This document shows positions 37,632-48,400 of a stretch of 64,000 nucleotides of DNA, in pieces. The DNA is from Epiperipatus broadwayi (Eukaryota > Onychophora > Udeonychophora > Euonychophora > Peripatidae). How positions within the stretch are numbered: the stretch's first letter is position 1; the number at the start of each line of letters is the position of its first letter. Under the pieces are notes generated by a model. That model saw only the letters and a list, made by a program, of their open reading frames with translations, ran no database searches and had not been told where the DNA came from. A program made the translations under genes and the position numbers. The DNA lies in contig JAQFVV010006453.1 of the NCBI GenBank assembly GCA_028023455.1, forward strand, positions 62,001 to 126,000. Direction: 5' to 3'.

Positions 37632-37882
37632 CAATTGCTAAAACAGAGAATCATTAATATAAATAAAATAACTATTGCCAAGGCTTTCAACTCTCAAGGC
37701 AGTAAAAAACTCCTACTTTATCCTAAGCGATAAATTCAACATTTCATTGCATTGGCCAGGAACAACTAATCGGAAAACTGGTTAATTTTGAATTCATGGC
37801 ATGAATTTTGTGTAAGATATGATTTTTTAATTTTGGCAATAGTTATTTTATTTATATTAATGATTCTCTGTTTTAGCAATTG
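37632..37882. mobile_element. Hairpin element with perfect 49-bp inverted repeats
   Basis: 37632-37680 and 37834-37882 are exact reverse complements over 49 bp, beginning CAATTGCTAAAACAGAG and ending ACTATTGCCA. The 153-bp interior is non-coding; the 75-codon plus-strand frame at 37506-37733 runs across the left arm and is chance. Perfect identity of the arms argues for a recent origin or for gene conversion between arms. Confidence 0.85.
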
Positions 37883-37993
37883 ACAAATTTTTATATTGTA
37901 TTGTATTTTGTAAGTTGTATTAACAGAAGTATTTTTTTGTTTTATTATTTAAAGTTATATAATAAATTGTTTTTCTCTTCATTAGTAAAATTG

Positions 37994-38311
37994 TAATTAT
38001 AAGTATGCGACTTTTTTTTTTTTTTCGCATTAAATAGTGAAGCTATAATTTTACTCTAATTTATAATAGCTTTGCTAAGCGCTTTTGAGATTTCATGTTT
38101 GAATCTCATACTCATAGCTTTGTAACTAACGATTGTTATGATTATGCAAATGCGTTTGAATTTTTAATTAGTTCATTGTTTAGAGAGAGCAAAGCATGCC
38201 TCTCTTCTATTAATGGCATTAATGTCATTTGCTAAAGCTATTATAAATTAGAGTAAAATTATAGCTTCACTATTTAATGCGAAAAAAAAAAAAGTCGCAT
38301 ACTTATAATTA
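37994..38311. mobile_element. TA-flanked MITE with about 78-bp TIRs
   Basis: Both ends read TA-ATTATAAGTATGCGAC inwards, followed by a T-run (14 on one side, 12 on the other) and CGCATTAAATAGTGAAGC, then about 40 more matching bases. The arms (37994-38074 and 38233-38311) differ essentially only in the length of the T-run. The 318-bp size, TA borders and non-coding centre fit a Tc1/mariner-type MITE. Confidence 0.9.
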
Positions 38312-41300
38312 AAATTATATAGTAAAAATACTTATTAATTCTGAACTTGAGAAATATTTTTGATATTTAGTCTTAGAGCTATCTGGCAACGTTAAAATTT
38401 TTTTTACTAAATTTATTTGGTTCTTTCACTTGATTTCAACTTATAAAAAAATATACACTATTTTATATATATATTGTAACCATATATTTTAGTATAAAAT
38501 ATAATAATTGATGTAACTGGTATAAAAATTTCTCTGTCTTCTTTTGGTGATTTGATTGGCTTGATTTGCACTTTGAACAGATTACTCTCTTATATTCAAA
38601 ATAATTTATTAGAGAGAATGGGTAATATTTTGCCTTACTTGTTGTCTATATTATTTTAATAAATTTAAATTGCTTCTTTCCATATACTAATTCATATCAA
38701 AATGTTTAACTTTTTAAAAATTTTGACAACACATTAAATTTGGTAAAATATTATTAAAAATAATAATAATTTTTATTTGTTTAAAATGGTCTTAAAAATT
38801 ATTTCCATTGAATTAAAAAAACCATTTGTTCAATTAAATTTAATTATTAAAAATAAATACAGTAATTACGTATGCGTTTCAATGTAAAAAAGAAAGGAGC
38901 GCGAATTTAAAAAAAAGATCGTCTGATAGTGTTGTTTTTGGGGGAAGAAAGAAAAGAAAATGGTAAAAGGCAAATGGTGTAAATATGATAAGCTTATTTT
39001 AAAATAGTTAACAAGTAAACGGATTACCACAAAGTTTTCTATAAACATAAAAATAACATAGTGGTATTTAATAATAAGATGAATTGCTAAATTTAAAAGT
39101 CTGTTCAAGTCGGCTAGCCAGGTGGATCAAATCGCTAATAATAATTTTCCAATATTACATTTGAAATATGTCGGAGCTATCCAGTTTAAAAGCAGAATTA
39201 ATTGCAAGATTTTGGTATGTTTTAAAATATTTATTATTCTACAATTTGGAAAAATTAAATAAGTATTTTAATTACAGAAGTTTTATAAATATGAAAATTT
39301 GTTTTTTAAAAAAGAAGAAGTTTAAATTAAAGTAAAATGTTAAAGTTATTAACATAGTTTAATATTTCCATTTATAATTTTAATAAAAAATATAGTATTG
39401 ATTGATATTTAACTTTGCAATGCCAGTAATATATTTTCTAGTTAATTTGTTTACCATTTGGATAATAAAAACAGTCTTCAAATAATTAATCAAAGCTATT
39501 TTCTAATTTTATCGTCAGTTTGGAATGATTAAATTAATTGCTATAATTAGTATTCCTAGATTTAAGCGTGGATAAATAAATATTAGCATGGATGTGATAA
39601 ACTTGGAACAGTTTTAATAGAGAAATGTAGAAATTAATAACTTATGAAAAAACATTTTCATTTAAACTCTGCGTGTCATGTTTTGGAATTGTTTCATGTT
39701 TATGGAGCCACGTAAAATCGTTAATCTAATAGTGCTTATAATAACTAATACAAATGGATAAAATTACATGTATGGAATTCAACTATAATTGTAGCTATTA
39801 CTTCATATATTTATTGTTCGACACATCGTACATGGATTTCACGGATCATATTTGTAGTTATAAAATGCTATACAATTTAATTTGTGATACACACACCTGC
39901 TAGAATTCATGTATTGAACTATAAAATGCTATACATTTAATTTATATCACACACACACCTGTTCGATTTTATGTATTTGATGAATAATGCATTACTTTAA
40001 TTTTATCGTTATATGAACTTGCATGTGAAGTTCATAAGTTATATTTTATTAAGTTTAAATTAATAGGGGTTGAATAAAATACTTATTCAAGAGAATAGCG
40101 CTTGCGAAAAAGCTTGAAAAGTACTAAATGAATTTATGAGATGTATCAATTTTTCATGAAGTATTTTGTGAGTCTTTCCAGATTTCTATTTCTATACTAA
40201 TATTACTTATATTATATTACATATGTTTTATTTTAAGCAAGATAAGTTAGTACATTAGTTGTCCTGATTAGTGTAACATTTTATTATGCAAGAACCCACA
40301 TTTGCTAAAATGTTAGTGTTTTCTGAATGGTAAGAATAACTGAGGAGGATGATTTTGCACTTTAATGTGAAGTAAATAATAATGTTGTTTTATAATGTTA
40401 AAAGGCATTAATCTGTGCCGGTGGTTAATCCGCAGATTACTTAATTGCCATTTTTTTGTATTTTACACTCATTCCTGCGCTGGTGGTTAATCCGTGGAAT
40501 TGTGTAATTATACTTATTACTTTATGATGGTGTATAAATCCACAAAGCGTTTAGTGTTATTTAATTCCTATGTGTAGATGAATGCATCCACAGGAATATG
40601 GTTTTACTTCATAGATATAAGTTGGGCAAAGTATTTTAGTTATTCTGCTAAATCATCTTCTTCCATTCGTAAGTATAATTTATAAGTTAGATCATTAAAT
40701 TGTAGCAGGACATTCTATTCAAGTTACCTCATAATAATTAACTGTTGGTTGATTATTATTTCCCTGAATGTAAGTTTAAATTTTCACTTTATTTAGTGAT
40801 TGCATTATAGCTAAATCCTACAGATATAATATTATTTATTATATTATTATAAGTTTACGGTATAGATTTATTGAATCTGGAAATGACATTAGATGTTTCA
40901 TGAGTTGATGTTGAATTTAGTATAATTTCCTCAATACATTCATTATATCAAATTGAAATATAAGGTATGATTAGGTTTTTAAAAACCGTACCTATGATAT
41001 GTTATTGAAGAAAGTCGATGGAATTATAATTTATTTATTTTATTTGTTTATTTATGTCTTTAATTATAACATTAGAATTAATTACTTATTATTCATAAAT
41101 TTGTAAATAAACGTTGATTTATAATTAAACTTACTGTGCCGTTGCTATTTGTCATTCGTAAAATCAGAAATCATAAACCTTGGATAGAGCATGCATTGAA
41201 GTACATACTATCGTCAACACGATATAAGAGTTTAGTGATATTTTGAGAAAACATTTGGATGCTTTTCGTCTTTGGTAGTTTATGATGTGTAAGGTACAAT

Positions 41301-42407
41301 AAAATCCCATTTACCTTTTCCATCATTTTAGCTTTGTGTAGTTGATTCTAGTATACAATATAAATTGATTATTAAACCTGTAAACAGATTTATCAGATAA
41401 TGACATGATTGAATATATTTACTTAACGTTTTTTAAATTGTCATTTGTCAGTATAATAAGAGTCTCAGTGATATAGTAAACTATAAAAAAGAACCCAAGT
41501 ATTTATGTTTATTTATTGCAAAGCTTTACCTGGACTAGCATTTGTATTAAAAATCATATAGATGGTTTAAAATTTCATAATCTTATGTAGTTCCACAAAT
41601 TATGCCATCTTGTACATGGTCGGCCATCGGGTCTCATACAATGAAAATCGCAAATTAAGGTTTGAAAGATAATAACATTACATACTTATAATTTGTTTAA
41701 TGTATTTTATCATACTACTATGATAGGGCTTCACGGTACACCCTGGCTGCGATCAAATTAAATCATAAAAAGTTTATGTTATATCATTAGTTTGGTCTGT
41801 GGTGGTAAGTTCTTTGGTGCATAATATAGATGGCATGATATGCTTTTGGTTACAGCTCTTAATAGCTGACAATGTGCAGCGGGAATTGATCGGTGATCGA
41901 GGTTACAATTCTTAGCGCACTTATGTTTTGGTGATGTTATGTAGTTGGGAGAACAATCGAACGGTTACAATATATATAACATTAGTTATTCTTTAGATGA
42001 AGCTTGGACACCTTTTTCAAGCAGTAGGATTTATAAGATATTCTTATTCCCTATACTAAAATGTATACAATTTTATTTAAAATTTTAAAAATGTGTTCTG
42101 AGTACTATTCAACCATACACAGATTAAACTGACAAAGACAGGAAAGAACAATACCATCGCAAAACAGTGCTGATATAAATAAATAAAAATGTATTTAACT
42201 GCACAGACATACATAGGCCAAATTACAACTTATATTTGTTATACATAACTCAATCCAAATAAATTGGATTTAATTTACAAGTTATATAAAGTTTACTAAA
42301 TTATCTTAAACATTAAAAAATAATAAAAAGTATATTAAATGATTTACCACTCATGAGGGCTTATGATGTTTGAACATAAGTAACAATTCTAATTGTCATC
42401 TATATAT
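38312..42407. other. AT-rich DNA with minor direct repeats
   Basis: Holds an imperfect tandem pair of about 60 bp at 39855-39962 (TATAAAATGCTATACA...CACACACCTG) and a pair of GGTGGTTAATCCG blocks at about 40427 and 40487. A less AT-rich patch lies at about 41720-41970. No gene recognised. Confidence 0.45.
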
Positions 42408-42415
42408 TTTAGATC

Positions 42416-42945
42416 ACATGTCGACAAACATTTAACATGAAGAGCCATTTTGTTTAAATACCCCCCCCCCCATTAAAAAGTCGTAAAGAGAGAGGTATCC
42501 ACACACAAATTAAAGACCCACAAAAAAAAAAGAAGTGAAAAATATGACCCTCAAAAATACAAATTTCTGAATATCTGTGGATATATTTGAACATTTATTT
42601 TAATAATAGAACATAATAGAATCTGTACGCATCTTAGCGAAAGTAAAAATTTTCTTAAAAATAAATAAATAGAAACAAAAAAATACTTTGACAGTTTACT
42701 TTATTCACAAATTTTTAATATTTAAGTAACCAATACACACAATAATTACTATTCTATAATAAGGCTGAGTTAAATAAACAATGTTGTAATGTGCAGTTTT
42801 CCTTTCCTAGAATCAACAAAATATTTATTTACGAATTACAAGAGAAAATGTCAAATGTGTTTACATTTGTCATGATAAAAAGGGCCATGAAATTGAAAAT
42901 AAAGAGTCACATTTCGCCTGTGCACCATAATTTGCCAACCCCTGC
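42416..42945. mobile_element. hAT-like non-autonomous element
   Basis: The left end reads CATGTCGACAAAC, then TTTAACATGAAGAGCCATTT, and the right end, inverted, reads CAGGGGTTGGCAAATTATGG, then ACAGGCGAAATGTGACTC. Such CAGNGGTNGGCAAAC ends followed by an AAGAGCC word are characteristic of hAT-superfamily elements. TTTAGATC at 42408-42415 and TTTAGATG at 42946-42953 are a near-perfect 8-bp target duplication, the hAT length. The 530-bp body, which includes a C-run at about 42461, is non-coding. Confidence 0.65.
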
Positions 42946-42953
42946 TTTAGATG

Positions 42954-43257
42954 ACATAATTGGTTGGAGGTTTATATTCCTGTTTAGAGGAATCTTAAAA
43001 TAGTTTGAATATAAATTATCTTTTCAGTAGGTGCATGTGTAGTTTTATTAATATAATAATTTATATGTGAATGTCGACTTTTTCAAGAAAAAAATATTTT
43101 AAATTATTTTTCTAATACTTATTTGTTACTTTTTGTTATCCCTTCTCTAATTATATGACTGTTTTAGATTAAAATCTTTTTTCAGTATTTAATTGTCCAT
43201 AATACACAAATAGCTTTTATATCACATTACATATGTATAAAGTGATGTATATATTTA
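42954..43257. other. AT-rich spacer
   Basis: No feature seen. Confidence 0.5.
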
Positions 43258-43760
43258 TGTAATAATGCTCAAGGCTAAATAGGTTTGTAAGTAATCATTA
43301 AAAGTCAATCTACATCTAGACAATCCCAATATCAACAATTTCAAACTGTTGTCAAGGCAATCGCCTTTTAACAATAAAGGTGGAATACCTCCCACCTTTA
43401 TTGATGGTCCAATATATTTATACAGATACTAAAGATTGCAACTTCATCAAAGAGATTGAAATTATTGATATAAAGAAGTTTAAATAAACCTCTTTAAACA
43501 GATACATATGACTTTCTTTGTATTAATAATTAAACTTCTTTGCAACAATAACTTCAATCTTTGTGATCAAGTTGCAATCTTAATGACTATATAAATATAT
43601 TGGACCATTAATAAAGGTGAGAGGGATTCTATCTTTATTGTTAAAAGGAGGTTATCTTGACAACGATTTGAAATTATTGATTATTATTGATATTGTAATG
43701 GTCTAGTGTACTGACTTTTAATGATTATTCACAAACCTATTTAGCCTTGAGCATTATTAC
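43258..43760. mobile_element. Large hairpin element, about 230-bp arms
   Basis: The left arm opens GTAATAATGCTCAAGGCTAA and the right arm ends TTAGCCTTGAGCATTATTAC, its reverse complement. Further paired blocks are AACTGTTGTCAAGGCAATCG / TTATCTTGACAACGATTTG, CCCACCTTTATTGATGGTCC / GGACCATTAATAAAGGTGAG, and GAAGTTTAAATAAACCTC near the centre. Arms span about 43258-43500 and 43530-43760. No reading frame. A fold-back DNA transposon is the likely origin. Confidence 0.88.
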
Positions 43761-43839
43761 ACTTATTATTTAAGATATATTTTGGGAGCAATTTGAAAAT
43801 TATAATTGCATTTATAAAAGATTATATTTATGTGTTTAA

Positions 43840-44045
43840 AGAAGTTTATTTAAACTTCTTTGTATCAATTATTTTAATCTTGGTGATCAAGTTGTAATCT
43901 TTATTGTCTATATAAATATATTGGACCAATAATAATGGTGGGAAAGATCCCACCTTTATTGTTAAAAGGGTTTGCCTTGACAATAGTTTGAAATTGTTGA
44001 GTATTATTGATATTGGGAATGTCTAAGTGTTGGCAGACTTTTAAT
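43840..44045. repeat. Third copy of the hairpin right arm
   Basis: TTTAAACTTCTTTGTATCAA through GATCAAGTTGTAATCTTTAT, GGACCAATAATAATGGTGGG and CTTGACAATAGTTTGAAATTG repeats the right arm of the preceding hairpin in the same orientation, ending at TTTTAATGATCA. It makes an arm-arm-arm array of inverted-inverted-direct type. Confidence 0.85.
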
Positions 44046-44075
44046 GATCATATATATATATATATATATATATAG

Positions 44076-44230
44076 TCACATGATTACAGCCAAAGCTTAA
44101 TAAAACAATAGAATATCTACAAACTGTTGTCAAGGTAACCTCTGTAGAAAATGGATTTTTATTGAGATTGTCTTGACAACATATTGTGGATATTCTCTTA
44201 GTTTAATGAGCTTTGGCTGCTATCATGTAT
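44076..44230. mobile_element. Short hairpin element related to the preceding one
   Basis: CATGATTACAGCCAAAGC and GAATATCTACAAACTGTTGT on the left match GCTTTGGCTGCTATCATG and ACAACATATTGTGGATATTC inverted on the right, with a loop of about 30 bp. The inner words TGTTGTCAAGG and TCTTGACAACA are shared with the 43.3-kb element, so both belong to one superfamily. Confidence 0.8.
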
Positions 44231-45232
44231 CTATAAACCAGTTAGCTTTTAGCAATTTATGGTTTTTTGTATATATGTTAGGATGTCAATACTTTGTCTG
44301 AATATTTTAGATATTAAATATTGCATTTCAGGTCCAGCCACATGAATTGAAATAAAACAATTTAAATTTGTGTTCTGTAGTAACAATAACAATATCATTT
44401 ATATATACACTTATATTACAGAATAAATAAAAACCTTAAAATTCATTTAATAAGTATTGATGTTCCATGGATTACAATCCAACTCTGTTAATTCCAATGT
44501 TTGAATGTCTTAAGATCATATAAGTGATAACTAAGTATGATGTCAATTAAACAATCAATGAAATACTTTCAGATCAACAGTAAAACTAAAATAAACATGT
44601 ATCCTAAATTGATAATTTTAAATTATGCTAAATTATTATCAAATACAAAGAAGATAATAGCTGCATCTGCAAAAATCAACACCTGGCTAAAAATATTAAT
44701 AATTACCAAATTATTTTATTCTCAGTACTTTTATGAATCAACTATAAGCTTTAATAATTAATACATGGTAAATGGCAATGCTTAATAAATCCTTTTCCAG
44801 GGTTGTTCTATACAAATATCCACAGTTTAGTTTCTACCTTATGGATTACATTGGGGAGGAGTTTTTTTTTTTGGAATTTTGAACAGGGCACTTAATCTTT
44901 TGGATGTAATGCATTTTTCCTCAAGCAACCATTTTTTAAAAACTTTTTGTTATATAATCTAGCTTCTAGAAGAATTTGCTAATAAATGGCAATTTGGAAG
45001 TTAAGATTTTATGATGTCTTGTTGGGAAAAAATAAATCAATCAATCTTTTAATGTGATCTTTTATATAACAAGAAAGAAATCACTCTAAACAACTCTCTG
45101 TTTACATTCTCCACTAGTTGAATATATTTCCTGAAATTTATAAATTTGAAATTTTTTAACATTTGAGCATTATTATATCACACTGTAGGATATAGTAAAA
45201 GTACACAAAAGGACTATAATTTTTATAGTGTA
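44231..45232. other. AT-rich DNA without gene
   Basis: A 74-codon plus-strand frame (44537-44761) is K/I/N-rich and has no recognisable domain. Confidence 0.5.
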
Positions 45233-45242
45233 ATTATTTATG

Positions 45243-46286
45243 GCGAAACATTTCTTCAGTGATTAAAGCATTGGAACATCAAGATATAGATCCAGGATAT
45301 TGTTATATTCTGTAGAATATTTATAATAATGCAACAATAATAATCAGATTATGTAATGATACTAGAAAAATGGAAGATTAATATTGAGAATGGTATACAA
45401 CAGGGTGACTCCATATATCAAAATTTTTTATAGCAGTTTTGCAAGAAGTAAAATGGGAAGCTAAGGAAGTACAAATAAATGGAGATTATTTAAGTTCATC
45501 TAGATTTTTCAGATGATGTAGTTGTTTTTGCAAATAATGCTTCAGAGCTTCAGGAAAGATTGCAAGAGTTCTCAAATGAAAGCAAAAAAAGTAGGACTAT
45601 AAGTATATGTTAAAAAGATTAATAAAATGTTCAATGAATTTTCTCAAAACAAAAAAATAAAAATTGATAATGATAAATTAGAAGAAGTTAACAATTACAA
45701 ATACCTTGATCAGATTATTACTACAGATGGAAACATAATTGATGAAATTAATCATAAAATTTAACTTGGTTAGAATAGTTTTGGTAGAAATAACAATATT
45801 AAAAAGAAATATACCTATATATTAGAAAAGGAAGATTTTTCATAAATCAGTTTTATCAGTTTTCTTACTTATGAATTTGAAACTTGGAAAATTAATAGAA
45901 GAGCACTACAAAGGCTTCACATTATGCAAAGACATATGGAGAGATGCATGTTAGAAATAACAAGGAGAAATAAAAAATGAAATACATGGGTGAAAGAACA
46001 AACATGTGTTACTGGTATCAATGAAAGAATTAAGACATCGAAGTGATGTTGGTCTGGACATATTGTTAGAAGAAATGATAATAACTGGACAGTTGAAATT
46101 TTAAGCTGGATTTCAAGAGATTGTAAAATACCTAGAAAGAGATCACATGTGAGATGGATGGATAAAATAAGGAAGTGTGCTGGGATAATATAAAGAAGAG
46201 AAGCTGGAAATCAGAGAAGATGGATTGAACTTATAGAGACTTCGTCCTGCAATGAATCAATAATGATTGAAAATGATGATGATGAT
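45243..46286 (+). mobile_element. RTE-like LINE, 5'-truncated copy with 9-bp target duplication
   Basis: From ACATTTCTTCAGTGATTAAA onward this follows 57143-58180 of the complete copy: RT motif B region (ACAACAGGGTGACTCCATAT), motif C (TAGATTTTTCAGATGATGTA, LDFSDDV), the YGSETW block, and the WAGHIVRR/RPRKRPHVRWMD tail, ending in a GATGATGATGAT tail. TTATTTATG at 45234-45242 and 46287-46295 is a perfect 9-bp target-site duplication, so both ends are exact and the 5' truncation is original. It is littered with stops and frameshifts. Confidence 0.92.
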
Positions 46287-46469
46287 TTATTTATGAAAAT
46301 GTAAATTGTTATAAAAATGTGTTATCCATACGCTATGTGAATTCTTATAATTCAAATTGATTTTCACTTGTGTTTGAAATAGTGTCAAAAATTTACAATT
46401 CTTTGCTAAATGTTCATCCTTAAAAGAAATGACAATAGAAAAATAAAGATAATAATCTTCTTATGAATC

Positions 46470-46570
46470 TTTTTTTTCCCTATGTCATAGCATCGGCTGG
46501 GAAGCAAACCTGCTAACCCAGGACAACTGCTTGTAAGGCAGCTGTGCTGACCTATTGACCACTAATGTTT
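46470..46570 (-). mobile_element. tRNA-derived SINE, family 1, diverged
   Basis: The minus strand reads ATTAGTGGTCAATAGGTCAG (A box region), GCTGCCTTACAAGCAG, a B box CAGGTTTGCTTCCC, AGCCGATGCTATGACATA and a poly-A tail. Several CpG to TpG/CpA-type differences from the 6.6-kb copy suggest greater age. Confidence 0.8.
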
Positions 46571-48228
46571 CTTTTATGCCTAACATCATAAAGTAGCAAA
46601 CATATGTGCATGCTACAATTTTTTTAAAAAACTCGTTTATGAAAAATTTTTGAATAGTTATAATATGAAGTTCATTTATTCATTATTGATTCTCAACTGC
46701 ATATGAAATATAAAAACAAAAGCTTTGTAATTGTATGTAAATATTTATTTTGAATAGCAATGTCAACATAAAAATCATATGAGGAATCATGTAATATTCA
46801 ATCACTTATACAACCATCATCATATAGTAGCAAAGCATGTTTGCACATATTATAACTTACATATAGAAATTTGATTATAAAAATGTTGATTTTTTAAAAA
46901 TAATCAAATTCTGAATCAACCCCACAAAAGTCGTAACTGAGCTGAAATATACAAACATACTATGTTCTTAAATATTGTGATGTCTATTGAATGCAAAAGC
47001 TCAAGGTCATAACTAACTGCACATTTGAATGTAACTAATGCCCAGGCATAATTTGACTAATGCTCAGACATAATTTTTAAGTCACCAATTTGTTATAAAG
47101 CATAATTTGTAAGGAAGCGTGACGTTGCTATCCATCCAAAATGAGTCAGTTGTCAAAATATTTTTGCAAGTGCTGCGAAAAATATTTACACTTGAGCATA
47201 TCAATATTGTTTGTGATGACATTTACAAATATTTTGAAAAACTAGTTAAACATTATTTTCTGATCACATTTTTATAATAATATCTATGTTTCTATTAACT
47301 GAAAAAATTATATTCTTTATATTTTTATATTTCCTTGTTTAATAATTTCTAAGTTGCAACTAAAAATAAATAAATCATGTATTTTATTATATAAATATAA
47401 TAAATGCAAAGTTGAAAAGTTTTTTTAAAATTATTTATTTACTTTACATTTCAACACATAATAATAATCAATGTATCTCTTGAATGCATGTGACTGTCAT
47501 AATTTTTTTGACTGTAATCTCCACAAGGTTAATTCTCATATGTATATGGAATATTTTATGATCACAATTATTTAAATCAATTTTATACTAACAACTATTT
47601 CCAAAGATCACAATTGTTGGTCTTTGAAAAGATAAGATATTAATAATAGGGCACAACTTTTATTATTACATTTTTCACAAATGTGACTAAATCTACCACT
47701 TCCTTTATTTTGCTGTAATATTAAATATAAATACAATTTCTACACCTTGTTGTAAACACTTTTTAGCAAAAAAAATATTTTACATAAATGTCTAAATAAC
47801 CTGATGTTTCGACTGTCCTGCAACCTTCCCCGGAGCTATGATATAATGACAAATAAAATAAAGTAAATAACAATAAAAATGTAATCAATAAATAAAATAT
47901 AACAAAACTAAAATAAATATGATAAAATGAAATTAAAACTAAATAAAATAAAATAATCTAGACAGTATACAACATTAAATTAAAATATAAAATAAATATA
48001 GATTGTACATATGTATTTCTGTCTGTAAATATATATTCATAAACAACCATTAATTTAAATATATTTTTTTATTATTTTTTAATCATTCTCCAATTATTAC
48101 ATTTTTTTATAATTAAAACTGTAATTTTACTATCCCCAAATCAATAAAATATAATTATTTTATCTTTATACATTTCTCTGTTCAACATTAATTAATTTAT
48201 TAAAAATATTTTTTTTTTCATTTTTAAT
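46571..48228. other. AT-rich DNA without gene
   Basis: An A-rich tract of AATAAA/AAATA words lies at about 47850-48000. No gene or element recognised. Confidence 0.5.
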
Positions 48229-48400
48229 TTATATATATATAAAAACAAAAAAACAACAAAAAAAAGACTTATAAATCCAATAAATAATATTACATTTCTA
48301 CCAGAGGACTGGTTTTCATATATACATATATATATATATATATAAATATATATATATATAAAACAAAAAAACAAAAAAAAAAGACTTATAAATCCAATAT
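48229..48400. repeat. Direct repeat pair around a hairpin-family fragment
   Basis: Units at about 48229-48283 and 48346-48400 share ATATATATAAAA(A)CAAAAAAAC and AAAGACTTATAAATCCAATA. Between them sits ACCAGAGGACTGGTTTTCAT, the signature word of the hairpin element at 60.3 kb, plus an (AT)n stretch. Confidence 0.7.

Noticed and set aside
42791-43003. 70-codon plus-strand frame
   Set aside because: It crosses the right end and boundary of the hAT-like element, so it cannot be an ancestral gene.
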